NCBI GenBank assembly: GCA_013115145.1 | Contig: JAAPAO010000145.1 | Location: forward strand, 1 to 63,268 | DNA: 63,268 bases | DNA from: Perkinsus chesapeaki | Taxonomy: Eukaryota > Perkinsozoa > Perkinsida > Perkinsidae | Direction of reading: 5' to 3' | Shown here: one piece after another, positions 34,495 through 45,702 of the stretch | Layout: each line of letters opens with the position of its first letter | Position numbering within the stretch: the first letter of the stretch is position 1 | Notes under the pieces: model-generated | Seen by the model: the letters and a program-made list of their open reading frames with translations, nothing else | Told to the model about the DNA's origin: nothing | The model's database searches: none | Position numbers and translations under genes: made by a program

Positions 34495-35215
34495 ATGTTG
34501 GCCCGGACAGTCCAAACTCTTCCGAGAAGGATTGGCGATTCCGCGGTGAGGTTTTTCAAGGTACTCAGTGCCCCTAAGGATATGCAAACTGCTCGCAATC
34601 GCTTTGAACTACGCGGGGAAATCGGTAGGTCGCCTTGGATTTGCACTGAAGCGAGGCTTACTGTGTAGATCCGGCTGATCTAGGAAAATTTATTTCTCCG
34701 TTACTGGCCTCCCCAGGGGACCAAGTAGTGTTGATGGCTGTAAGTCAGGACGCTATCTCCTTTGGGAGCTTCCCTTCAGTCTCGTGCCCGACATATAGCG
34801 TCGGTGTTGGAAGCCTCACTGCGGTGTAGTAAAGTCGAAATGGTGTTTGCGGGGCCACCGGATGATATGGAAGGGGATGGTAGGGTGGAGAAGTATCTGA
34901 GGTTGATGCTGACTTGTAGAGACTAAGCGCCCTGAAACCATCTGGGCATCGCTACGTGTTCGAGAGGGCGAGAAGCCTCCGGTTGACCCGAGCAACGTCG
35001 TGAAGCTGAGGGTCTCCGCGGACACACCGTCGCCTAGTCTGGGAGAGAAGCTTATACATCAGCTGGAGGATGGCAAGGTTGCACGTCTCGAAGGTAGGGT
35101 TGGTTGCAGCTGCTCTTGGTTGAGGAGATGTGCTGGTTCAGCTATGGGCCCCATAGCACTGGCTAGGTTGGTTAATGGGGTGGCGGTGGCAGCTAGAAGA
35201 GGTAGTAATCGATGA
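34495..35215 (+). CDS. SpoVS/Alba-like two-domain protein, array copy 1 (182 residues)
   Basis: Five exons (34495-34624, 34669-34739, 34780-34879, 34920-35093, 35142-35215) sum to 183 codons including stop. The N-terminus MLARTVQTLPRRIGDSA is basic and free of early acidic residues, like a mitochondrial presequence. Domain A, about residues 35-100: NRFELRGEIDPADLGKFI, GDQVVLMA, then HIASVLEASLRC. Domain B, about residues 105-180, opens TIWASLRVREG, then VVKLRVSADTPSPSLGEKLI and MGPIALARLVNGVAVAARR. Domain B follows the SpoVS pattern (LRVSADS..LA.AI, AIG..A...A..AIAIAR). SpoVS folds like Alba and binds nucleic acid in bacteria. Function here is unknown. It is followed by two paralogues with the same intron phases. 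Confidence 0.8.
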
Positions 35216-36119
35216 GGGAAGCGGACGTAGTGATGTGCTAGGAAGCGAGCGAGGCACTGGCAGTCTTATTTCCAGGGCACGAGGAATGCGACAAAAGACT
35301 CAGGGTAGTGCGGAGACGGTGCGGTAGTTCTGGAGGGAACGAAACTACACGAATCAGAGATTATAAAGTACTCGACGTAGAACGATTATATACTATCGGA
35401 TACCAGATTTTGCGGGTTGAATGATCTGTCAAAAGGGAAGGCAATAGTTTTCTGGAAAATTGATCACGAAGTCTACGGCTGATGTTGCTGTTTAAGCGCG
35501 TTTCGATCAGGCGGGCAGTTCTGGGCCATAGAGCTCGAGGTTAGTCTCGTGAAACCGCAGGAGACCAGCGGTAGCTCGGCGCCGAAGGGAGACGAACTCT
35601 CTGAGGATGTCGAAGGTAATTGATGTCATGTGATGTGATAGTTTCTGTATATGGTCTGTTGGGTAACAAGTGTTAAAGTGGGGAGGGCAGGCGGGACCGG
35701 TAGTGTATAGAATGTTGACTGTCAGTGGATCGACTTATTGGGGACTGGGCTAATCCGGGGAGCTCTTTTCACGACGTTGCAGCTGCAACGACAATAAGCG
35801 CTTTATAACGGACAGAGTGGATCGGTATCTCCCTTCTGATATTACTTTTTGGCGCGAAAGGTCCATAGTGGTGCGGAGTCGAAGTGCAAGTTAGCCATGG
35901 GCATTTTGCCGACTATTATTTAGAAGGATGTGCAGCTTTGTAGGCGAATCACAGAGCTTTCCATTGCTTAATATTGAGCTATAAGATTCACTTCGTTTAC
36001 AATAAGGCCGTGTCTAGACATTCTTGTATATTTGTATTTATACAGAGATACTGCTATCGTTGCCTCGCCCAGTCTGGGATCGGATCACTTTGAGGCTCAG
36101 GTCTGCGTCTGTTCGGGTC
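35216..36119. other. Spacer between SpoVS-like copies 1 and 2
   Basis: About 900 bp. A segment near 35515-35615 reads FWAIELEVSLVKPQETSG in one frame. It slightly resembles the domain B leader (IWASLRV), so a remnant of another copy is possible. No complete gene is supported. Confidence 0.35.
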
Positions 36120-38213
36120 ATGTTTTCCCTCTCCCGGGGACTACGGCGAGAATTCGCATCAGTTCCGCAAAGAGGTCGACGGATGCCATCGAGGGAGTTC
36201 CGGCCGATGATGCACGCCAGTGATAAGATGCAACATTGCGAGAACCGCTTCACGCTTTCTAAGGACACTGGTAGTGCGGTGATTGAGACGCGGAGATGGG
36301 TTATAGCAGATACGCAGGAGTGCGGACATGCTATTGCCGGCTATCTTAGGGAACCGGGACAGATGGTTGTGTTACAAATGGTAGTAGTGGCGAAGTCGAA
36401 TTGGAAAGGAGCATTCATTGGTATCAGATCGGTCCCGATGCCTGTGCCAAGGCGGTGAGGACTGCGGCGTACCTTAGACAGCAGTACAGCTTGGATTTGG
36501 ATCTCCGATTCACTACGGCACCGGAAGGGGTGGTTGCTTATGGTGGGCCATGTGACTTATTATTAGTATAAACGTATAGTGAGCATTCGACTACTGCTAG
36601 CAGCACCCCGAATAGAAATGCAAATTGAAGAAAGAATATTTTCGAAACCTGATGCCTAGAAACGGAGATGCGCATATATTCTGACTGAGAACTTCATGCA
36701 GGTTATCATGATATAGGTTTCGTCTTACCTGTATATAATTCCACCTCAGCCCCGACTCTGGCGGCCACGCGTGTGCTGTATTGAATTCACCGTTGTGTTT
36801 ATAAACTATTCGTTGGTTGCTTCAGTACATGTGTTGCCATCGTTCTAGCCAATACTCTCAGTGCGTTCTTCGTGAAAAATCGGAGGAACACGGCAAAATC
36901 GGTGGCTTCAAAACGCGTACGCCGATTTAGCTCGATGGTTGTTAGTGAATGTACGGTATATCTGATTTAGATAAAGACGCTGCCGAGGAGATATGGATCG
37001 GCATGGAAGTCGCCGAGGGCAAGCCGCCATTCACAGCTTTGGTCGACTTCGAGATTTCCAGCAAGACGTTTCCGGACAAGCTAGCTTGGGCTGTGGCATC
37101 CCATCTATTCCGTGGTGAGAGTATGAGGCTTACAGGTGAGCATTAGGGAATCTTTGATACGGATGGTGTTACTAAAATATCTAGTGTCTCGCTCTGCATT
37201 CCCTTATATTTGACGGCAAGCGTCATTTTAATGCATGTACTGGCAAGAAATGCTCTCTCCCCGGTTTAAGGGCATTCAGGTACCAATGTGCTAGTGTGAA
37301 CTGCACTAGTCTACTACGGAATTCAACCCCACAAGATTGAACTGATAACCCTGATTTGAGGTCCTCATTCGTGAAATTATATAAATGAATAGTACTAAGT
37401 TGAGTGCTTAACTTGAACAGTGTGAGGTTAGTAAGTTAGACCAGTTAGACCCAACATATATCTTAGTGCGTTAGGCAGCTTAACACACTCCAGAATTGTG
37501 AGTAAGCGTGTAAGTATTTGCAGTGTGCATTCACTGGTGATCATATAATAACAGCAAGATGTAGAATAGAAGACTGCTGCGGGGGGCTGCTAGGCAGTAG
37601 TGACTGGTGATCGTGATATTTTAGGTATAGGACCGCGAAGTATTGTCAAAATGGTTACAGCAATAGGGATAGCATCCAAGTGGTGTAAGTGCTGCTGCTG
37701 CTGCTGCACTAGACCTTCTTAGTAGCTCGTCTCCCTGATCAGTTCACGATAAAGGTCGAGGTGAAGTATTGTCGAGGGCGAACTCGATCAGTGTAGCGCT
37801 TCCGCCGGGGAGTAAGTCAATATATCTTGGCGTCAATCTCTCAAAAGAAACTGAGCGTCTTTTGGGGCGTTGACGAAAACGTTAGGTATCAATTTGGGGG
37901 CTAAGCCTCACACGTAAATCATCGGGCACCTACGAGGTCGTTGGAAAGAACGGAAAATTAAATCTCAGAAATTTCCGTAGCGTAACTGTGATTTCTCCTC
38001 TCAGAGATGTACGAGGGCCGTAAGACCGATTTCTCCTGGGCGACTCAGATCACTACGAGACTGCAGCCCACAGAGGAGATGAGGAGAATACAGGAAAATC
38101 TAGCGAATGCCGAAGGAGTTGGTGCAGCTTCATTGACCCAGCTGGATGAGCTTGCGCGGAGCTTGGCTGTTGCAGTGCCGCCACAAGGGTCACGAAGTGT
38201 AGAAGCCATGTGA
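36120..38213 (+). CDS. SpoVS/Alba-like two-domain protein, array copy 2 (about 199 residues)
   Basis: Exons 36120-36270, 36310-36380, 36428-36542, 36971-37135 and 38116-38213 sum to 200 codons including stop. The basic N-terminus is MFSLSRGLRREFASVPQRG. Domain A: ENRFTLSKDTDTQECGHAI, GQMVVLQM, IGPDACAKAVRTAAYLRQ. Domain B: EIWIGMEVAEGKPP, VDFEISSKTFPDKLAWAVA, then VGAASLTQLDELARSLAVAV. Intron positions and phases (1, 0, 1, 1) match copies 1 and 3, and exon 2 has the same 71-nt length as copy 1. The last intron is about 980 nt. An alternative acceptor near 38000 would add an exon starting MYEGRKTDFSWATQ, so this join is the weakest point. Confidence 0.72.
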
Positions 38214-38585
38214 AAGTTTCTGATGAGACGCTTCGGAGAGTATTTTGTTTACCACTGGTGTTGATGGGGATGAGGAATTGCCTCTCATATTTGAAGGTCT
38301 TCCTTCTCTTTATCGATGCATATACTGGGTTCCTTCGAAGAGCATTAGAACACCGTTTTCTCCCATGGTGGATGAAATGCATTGAGTACTCCATTTCTAT
38401 GGGGGACACTGTTTTATGGAATCAAGCAAGCCCTTTGGATTGGCATGTACTTCATCATTATCGAGCTGGATGGCTGTGAAGCGTTACGTGGGATGGGCTC
38501 TCATTTTTATGCAGCCTGTATGTATCATGTACAAGAATAGCATTGAATAAACTTGCGCACTCTTCCGTTCACGTTTCTATTCCAA
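38214..38585. other. Spacer between SpoVS-like copies 2 and 3
   Basis: About 370 bp with no supported coding sequence. Open frames here are short and show no similarity to the SpoVS-like copies. Confidence 0.4.
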
Positions 38586-40453
38586 ATGATTGTACTCCCC
38601 CGACGGTTGTTGCTGGCTAAGGCCATAAAGCCTGACAACCTGCTGCGATGGTCAGCACCTGTAGACCGAGAGCACCTGCTACGAGGATTTGGCAGGATAA
38701 GACCATCGAAGAGGATGCTAGAGGCGAGGAACCGATTTCAAGTGTGCGAGGATATAAGTGAGTTGATCACGGGTGCCACTGAAGAAGGAGAGATCTAATA
38801 CAGCTGCATGATATAGAGCTTGATATGGTTGATAGAAATATGTCCCTCTTTTGGCCTTGGGAAGCGTGTCAGCCTTGGAACACTTAGTAGTCCATCGAAT
38901 ATATGGGTAAAGGTAGCAGCATTGTAAAATTCAACAAAAAATCGTGGAAAAATTGGTATAAATTGTAAACTATTCTTATTATTACTACATTAATAATAAT
39001 CCTTGGTAATATTACCAATAGTAATATTACTATTTGTTGTATGTTAGGGAGTACAAAGTAGAGGAATTTGAGGGAGAATTAAGGGGAAATGCTTACGAGA
39101 GATTCGTTCAGATACTCAACAGTTAGCTGAAGTATTAGAAAAGTGCTTACTGAAGGAGCCAGAGGAGATAGTGGTGCTGCAAGCGGTAGGCCTGGGAGAG
39201 ACGACAATTCCTGGTAACAGTGGAAGGTTTTGCCACCGTTCATAGGAGCCTTCGATTGGACATCAGCGAACTGGCGGCCTGTTCAGTAAAGTGGATATTC
39301 TATCGTGAGGTGCTTTCAGTCTGACCCTCGAGCGCTGAACACAGCAGTTAGAGCAGCTGCGATGATCGGCCAGGCTGGGCGCTTGCCTTTAGTACTGCGA
39401 TTTACTGGTCCCCCGGGTGGTACTTCTGATAGTGGTAGGGTGGCTGGGGGCTTCGACATAGAAATGTCAGCCGTCGCTCTCGGACTTGCTGGGTGATGGA
39501 TGATTCTAGAAACTTGTTGGGAATCTCTCACTCACGGTGTCGGCAACAGGTGAAATTTCGCTGTCAACTTTTCGTTCGGTTTTCGCAAGCTCCTGGCATC
39601 TTAGAGGTAATCTCGCTTTTGAATCTGACTGAGAGAGATGGTTCTTATGGAACAGCTCTGAGCTAGGCCAGGTCAGGGCGTCCTAGAGGGACGTCGGATG
39701 TTCCTAGAAGAAATGCATTATCCTTTTTGTCTAGGAGCATGCTTCGGAGTAAAATGCCAATCGTATTTGGGCACTAGGACCACTTTTTGCCCCTTCCCCG
39801 AGGGACACAGACGACTCCCTGGCTCAGATGACATATGGATGAGCATCATCTCGGAGGGTTACACGGAGAGGCGGGATGGCGAAGTTAAGGATCTGCATGT
39901 TGCAACTAAAAGCAGCGTATCGGCGCTGGCGGTGGCTATTACTAATATAGTTCACGAGGAGTGCACGGCTCGGCTTATAGGTAGGTTGTCTCAGCTGCTG
40001 CCTTTGAAGAATCTTACGGTTATCGGCGTGAAAGTGTAATTTCCAACGAGTTGGCTTGTATAGTACAATTTGTATCTCGTTACATTCATAATATTATTTT
40101 CGTAGTGTACTAGCAACATCTCAGCTGTGCTATGTCTTGACGAGAGTAGGCATGGGCGGTTCGGATGGGATATATGCATAAGGCGGTTCACGACGGTTTC
40201 AAAGAGAGGGGATTTCACCAGGTTTCTTGAGCACGATAATTTATTGTGTACTGTGATTCAGCGAGGGGATCTTGGGGGCCCTCAGGTGGTATTCGGTGCC
40301 TAGTATGCATATTAAATATGTGGGGCTTACTCTTAGAGATATTTACCATCCTATTCAGGCATCGGACCAGACAACACGTTCAAGATGGCAAAGGCTATTG
40401 CTATTGCTGCTAACCATTGTAAGGCTGATGAAGGTCTCGTTGAAGAGTTATGA
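38586..40453 (+). CDS. SpoVS/Alba-like two-domain protein, array copy 3 (202 residues)
   Basis: Exons 38586-38757, 39112-39185, 39320-39434, 39828-39980 and 40359-40453 sum to 203 codons including stop. The N-terminus MIVLPRRLLLAKAIKPDN is basic and hydrophobic. Domain A: ARNRFQVCEDINTQQLAEVL, EEIVVLQA, ALNTAVRAAAMIGQAG, VLRFTGPPGG. Domain B: DIWMSIISEGYTERRDG, VKDLHVATKSSVSALAVAI, IGPDNTFKMAKAIAIAANHC, the last segment being the closest in the array to bacterial SpoVS (AIG...NQAVKAIAIAR). Exon 3 has the same 115-nt length as in copy 2. Intron phases match the other copies. The substrate and location are unknown; a mitochondrial nucleic-acid-binding role is only a guess from the N-terminus. 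Confidence 0.8.
39005..39034. repeat. Two adjacent perfect palindromes (12 and 18 bp)
   Basis: GGTAATATTACC (39005-39016) directly abuts AATAGTAATATTACTATT (39017-39034). Both are perfect palindromes sharing the core TAATATTA. They lie in the first intron of SpoVS-like copy 3. Confidence 0.85.
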
Positions 40454-41382
40454 CCATGGCAGGCTGTAACCCAGCGATAGGGCCAGTGGGGGAACTATTG
40501 AGTGAAGTGAGCACGATAGTGTTGGATCCGACCACCAACGCTCCTCCTACTCGACGTAAGGGAAGTCTGGAGAACTGCCAACAGGGAGTACCGAACATAC
40601 AAACGCCTATTATAGGGAGCTGAGGGAACGCATACGATACCCGACTGCTCTCATAGCTAATGCTGTGACGTGAACTAAATGAAGTCGCACGCTTCACCGG
40701 CAGAACGAAACTGAGAAGAAGATGAGATACTCCGTTGTTCCTTTCAGGAGGTGGTAATGGTAAACCTTTTTGGGGTATGCAGATCCTCGTACATATGCGA
40801 CCGAAGCATAGACGGAGAAGGAATAACCCACTGCCGTCTAAGGCGTCGTGACATCATGCCAACGTTTCTGATGACACCTTTGAAGCGTCGTTTAGTTCGG
40901 CACGGTGATTGATGTGAATCTCGCTCGCCCAAAAAATAAATCTACGTCGGGGAGACGCCGGTGGCGTATAATAAAGACCTCGGGGAGGGAATTCTTGCGG
41001 ACGTTTGGTGGGGAGCGGCTCGAATATTTGTTCGTAGTAGAGGTAGTCGTTTGTCTGCATGTTCGTGCACTCACGGCAATGCTTGTCGAGTCCGACGCAC
41101 TTCAGTCACATTTCCAAGGTGGTGCCGCATTTTTATGTGCCCTATTATGGAGCTAGCAAAATGAGATGGTAAGGGGTGTAGATGCTTATCTGATAGAAAA
41201 ACCGAAAAATGCGTATACACTGTCCCGGTAGTAGCCCATTCGAAATTTATTTCCTGGATTTCCGATCCTTCCAGCTGATTCACCCTCTTCTTTCTTCCTA
41301 AATCCGTTTCCTTGATACATAATCTCTTTTCTTGCTTTCAGATTTACCTTGAAACTGTTTCGTCTTTGTTTTTGTTAAACAG
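40454..41382. other. Intergenic region, possibly holding 5' exons of the RRM gene
   Basis: About 930 bp. Several open frames of 60-95 codons exist on both strands and overlap, with no domain. The RRM gene must start upstream of 41383 or at an unrecognised exon in this stretch. Confidence 0.4.
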
Positions 41383-43694
41383 GTACCCAGTGCCTCCCTA
41401 TAGGAGGCTGAGGCCTTCATCGCTCCATCACTACCCGGAGGTCTCCAAAGTCACCGGTAAAAGGATCAACTGGTATACGAACGACCCCCAATCTGGTGAG
41501 ACGCGGTCCACTATATCAGTGCTGTTGAGCTCATTCCAGGTTACGAAGGTGCCAAAATGTTCGGCCCAAATACACTCGAGCTGGACGGTCTGCCGATGGG
41601 CCGCACGCCTGAGTATATGCAAGAGAGACTTAGGAGGTTCTTTTCCAAGTTCGGCGTGGTTAAGATATGCCGAGCTATTCCCCATGAACTTGACCCTTAT
41701 CAGTGCCAAGGGAAGGCATATGTCACCTTTAGAGACAGAGTAGGTCTATATTTCGGTACAATTGAGTGAAGGCGAACTTCGAGTAGACAATAGCAATGGG
41801 AAGCTCGCTGCATAGCCTCGTGAAAATGAACACGTTAACAGCTGCTTCCTTTGATGCCTCGCGGGGCAGCAGCAGCAATATTTGATATCTTCAAGCCCAG
41901 CCTGCTGTCTCCGAAGCATTAGTTCTATAATGCTCAGTGGCGGGCATTCGCGTATTTTTCCCAAAGTGCAGTGGGGATATCGACCATATGCAAATGATTG
42001 GCACCGCCGCCGAGTGAGACACTGTTTTTTTGTCTCGAGCTGCATGCACCTTGCGGGTCTCTCCCGTCCCTGGGGGGGACCTTGGTTACACCTCGGCGAA
42101 CCGTCGTCTTCGGTATGGGTTTAATCGGACTTGTTTCATTTTAGCGATCGGCGTTCCGAGCGCTGAAGGCCCCTCTGAAGTTCCCTGCATCCCTGCATGA
42201 CAAATTCGTGAAAATGAGGGATCTTGATACGGATAAGAGGTAGGTAGATTTTTTGCGATGGTATCTTTGTACGCGTGCGCAAAATCTTCGCTGTGCGCAG
42301 GAGCGATCCCTTGTATTTGGTGAAATCAGAGCATAATAATGAGCAGCTGATCTCAGTAGCTCGGCAGCTTCACGGGAAGCTCCTGAGTGGAGGGCCGAGG
42401 GCCATCAGCACGGTGTGGCAGGGTATCATGGAGCAAGAGTTTAGAACTGAACGGGTGAGCAATCTCTATCGGAATATCGTCAGATAAAGAAATAATAGCA
42501 TAAGAAGGCAATTAGGACTACCATTATAGATAATGGTTAGGTTACTAGTGAAGTTGATATTGATGAGGGAGTAGGTCCCGAGTTCGATCCCTGCATGGTG
42601 CATTTTAGTTGCGAACTGCCGATCATTGCGTAATACAACGTTTCGGGTCATGGAAGGACTTCTTGGAATCGGAAGGTATGAATCATATAGTGCACTGTGA
42701 TGGGCAGAAGGTATCGGCTAAACCAATGACACCAGTGAGATTGGAGAAGCAGGTGAGGAGATCAGGCGGTGTCGCTAAATATCACTCTTGGCATCTGCAT
42801 TTTCCACTGGTAAAGCGTTTTCTGCCATTTTTATTATACTTTACGATAAGACACATCCGTAGTAGCTGACACTGTACAATTCTATTGGTTATACCATACA
42901 AGAGGACCGTGCTGCTAGAGCTAAAAGTGGATTTCGAAGCTTATGCGAGATTGGAGAGTCTACACAAAGCTTGCTTCACAAAGCCCTGCTTGTCAGCCTC
43001 AGGTTGTTACTCACACTGTCGATGAAAATACAGCGATGTTCGTTTTTTATCGCTGGTGTCGAAAGCACTGTATAATTCTTCCGTTATCAGCTCCTTCAAT
43101 TGAGCATTGAATTGTCCAAGAAGCTGAAGGCAGAATGCAGTGTACATTGGCGACAGGGACGGGAGCATATTCCTCTGCCAGAGTAGCTAGCCTTGCTGCG
43201 CATGCGTGCAAAATATTATTATTATCACTCGTCAGTCATACGCGGTTCCTGATGCGCAAGTGGGATCATCACGAGAAGTTGGCCTGGTGCCTGCAGACGA
43301 TGAGTCACAACCACTTCTATCAGCGGGTAGGCCACGATCGACTTGTCGTTCTTTGGGGTGCTGCTTTACTCCCCGGAAGGTGTGATTAATGCGGGAACTT
43401 GACTTGCATTGAAATATGAAGGGTTTCGAAGCTTCAAACATAAAACTGAATACATGTACATGAAGTGGGGAGAACGGAGAAGTGATTACTGGAAGATCTT
43501 TTATTCACCTTTCGTGCACGGGTCAACCTTTGATTTGTAGTAGATTACACATACTGGTTTGTATGTAGGTATACGACCCTAAACTCATTGCCAAGTGGCG
43601 GATAAAGCGTGAACGCAACGTGGCCCGGAATAAGGCCCGGGAGGAGAAGAGGCTCGAGGCTCAGCAAATGGCAGCGATCGGCAGTGCGTCATGA
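41383..43694 (+). CDS. RRM-domain RNA-binding protein (5' end not defined)
   Basis: The first recognised exon follows an acceptor TTAAACAG at 41382 and encodes YPVPPYRRLRPSSLHHYPEV. A short intron with donor GTGAGA then joins in phase to GAKMFGPNTLELDGLPMG. The RRM core is TLELDGLPMGRTPEYMQERL (RNP2-like) and CQGKAYVTFRD (RNP1-like), around 41570-41740. Downstream exons encode AFRALKAPLKFPASLHDKF (42150), SEHNNEQLISVARQLHGKL (42330) and a basic coiled end (WRIKRERNVARNKAREEKRL) that stops at TGA 43694. The role is probably RNA processing; no specific family was recognised. The start codon is not identified. Confidence 0.65.
42571..42602 (+). other. Box B / T-arm-like sequence near an intron 3' end in the RRM gene
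   Basis: CCCGAGTTCGATCCCTGC matches the internal Pol III box B consensus, but the stem does not pair well. It lies directly upstream of a likely acceptor (GCATTTTAG, about 42608). Confidence 0.35.
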
Positions 43695-43835
43695 TCTTTG
43701 TGTTGGTTTTTATGTTTCTGTTGGAGCACTACAGTGGAGTTGTCAATTCGGGTTTCGTTAGTTCATAGAAGTTAGTTTTACCAGCGAGTATGAGAGGTCC
43801 CTCAGCGCAGCTGGCCGCCCACTGTAGTAGTTTCC

Positions 43836-43852
43836 CGCGCGCCACGAAATTC
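43836..43852 (-). repeat. Dispersed motif family 1, inverted copy
   Basis: The minus strand reads GAATTTCGTGGCGCGCG. It ends 17 nt before a likely exon that begins at 43870. Confidence 0.7.
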
Positions 43853-43869
43853 AGGCCGGTCATTTTCAG

Positions 43870-45540
43870 TGCTAGAGGAGACGCCGGTGTCGGTAGATCG
43901 CCGGGAGTTGCGAAAGATACGCAACAGGAACGTCTGGTCTCCCACTTCGAAGTCACCGGTGAGCCGTGGGTGCAGCGAGCGGTATTCACCGAATTGTTGA
44001 CTAACCTATCGGATAAAGAGTATGTAATGGTACATCTGACCCGAGTATCACTCATCAGTACCATCACAATGTATGAATAATTTTGGATGCCTCCCTTGTG
44101 ACAGAATTCCGCTAGTGCAACTAGCAGCAACGCATGGCGAGAAGGAAATTTCGCTTCGTGCTTTTCCAGCATTAAGATTCATTTATCATGCCGATTGGCA
44201 GGGGGATTCTAGGGCTGATATCGGCAAAGTAAACGAGCGACTATCTGGTCAGCAAATTTGGCAACAATCGTTTGATATTATGATTAACTTTCTAAGTGCT
44301 ACTTGGAGATGCTTTAAATTCAGACTAACGTGACCTGTGCACTGGAGGGCAGCCCCTATCCTGCAGCGGAGTACCCATTACGAAGCTATCTAGAACAGGA
44401 TAAGAGAAAGCATGTGAGAGTGCACAGCGAGCCGCAGTGGAGGTTTAATGCACCGGGGCCATGTACCAGTATGGAGGTGAGAAGGGTATAGGGGAATGGG
44501 CTAAACCAATGGTGGAAGGTACGTTATCAGGGAGGAAATACAATGTGTCCCTAGTGGAAACGGAAACTTCAATTGTGTGCTCTTATCTGGCGGCATTCGC
44601 TGTTTCTCCTTGACATCCTGGGCCGGTAGGGGAATCCTGATCGATGATCCGTGATCGTGCCCTCTTACCCAAATCCGTCGTGATCTGAGAGGCTTAAGCT
44701 AGATCTATGATTGTTCAGCATCCGCATGCCGGTCCTGACATAGACCGATCTAAACTAAAGCGATAGGGAACTCCTGTACAGTGCTTTATTCTCTGTAGAG
44801 GAGCGTCTGTAGCATTTCCGCATTTAGAAGGCACAAGCTGTTGTTTCGCGTGTGATGTATGGTGGGAATGCTCCACAGTTACGGTTTGGAATGTCCCTCG
44901 AGCTCCCACTTCATTGGATTTGTTTTGCTCCTTTTCAGGTGGGCTGGCACAGTCAACCGAGCGCCCTGGACGGTCCGACTAGATTTGCCCTCAGAGCTCC
45001 AAAATATCCTATTAACAGCTCGGCCATGACAAAGTATTATGACAATATGGAGCTCACAAAATCATACCATGTTCTCCGATTTGGAAGATAAATTTATGGT
45101 GTACCCCTCAGCAGGGAAGTGTTGCTTTTGAGTGTTTCAATTGCTTCCGGTCAGTGTCCCACCATGTCTGTCGTGAAGCCGGCCGTGCAGGGACTCCTCG
45201 GTAGGCTATAGGGAGCGTCGGGGGCAGTGACGGTCTTGAGCAGATACTCTGGATACCGTAGAGGGTTTGGTGACCTTCGATGAGGTTCTTGAAGGGGTTG
45301 TTACGGAACTGGAAAAAGAGGCCTTCCGAGGCATCATGGAAGCACTTGCTAAGTAGGCTTACGGCGAAGGATTCGTACAAGATCATCATCCCTGGAGCAC
45401 AATGTATACCAGTAACGCACCCTACAGTAGGCTACCGCCATCAGCTACGGTGGAAGGACACTTAGAAAGTTTCGTCGAGTTGTTCCGAACTGTCCAGCAG
45501 TGCGCGGAATGCCATCTCATAGTGGCATACACTGGTTAAT
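43870..45540 (+). CDS. Unidentified multi-exon gene
   Basis: Supported by several open exons with good splice sites rather than by homology. A first exon (from 43870) encodes LEETPVSVDRRELRKIRNRN and ends at donor GTGAGC. An exon near 44340-44480 encodes EGSPYPAAEYPLRSYLEQDK and ends at GTGAGA. One near 44941-45085 encodes SALDGPTRFALRAPKYPI. One near 45240-45355 reads TLDTVEGLVTFDEVLEGVV. The last reads AYGEGFVQDHHPW to a stop at 45540. The start codon and some joins are not resolved, and two genes could be merged. No domain was recognised. Confidence 0.4.
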
Positions 45541-45702
45541 GCTGAAATGTGCAAGTAGCGAAGACTGGCCAGCTTCGGATCATTTGTTCAAAACTATCTT
45601 CCCTCATCGCCTAGGCGACCATGCACATACACTCCTACACTATAGCTGCCGTCACGGAAGGTCCCCCAGTGGGTCGTTTTATTGCGCAGTTGCCGTAGTG
45701 AA

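Noticed and set aside
34495-40453. One large protein with six SpoVS-like domains
   Set aside because: Copies 1, 2 and 3 each have their own basic N-terminus with ATG, an in-frame stop after domain B, and whole-codon exon sums, which fits three separate genes better.
43729-44172. 147-codon minus-strand open frame
   Set aside because: It overlaps a likely + strand exon with a clean donor and includes the family 1 repeat; no domain is seen.
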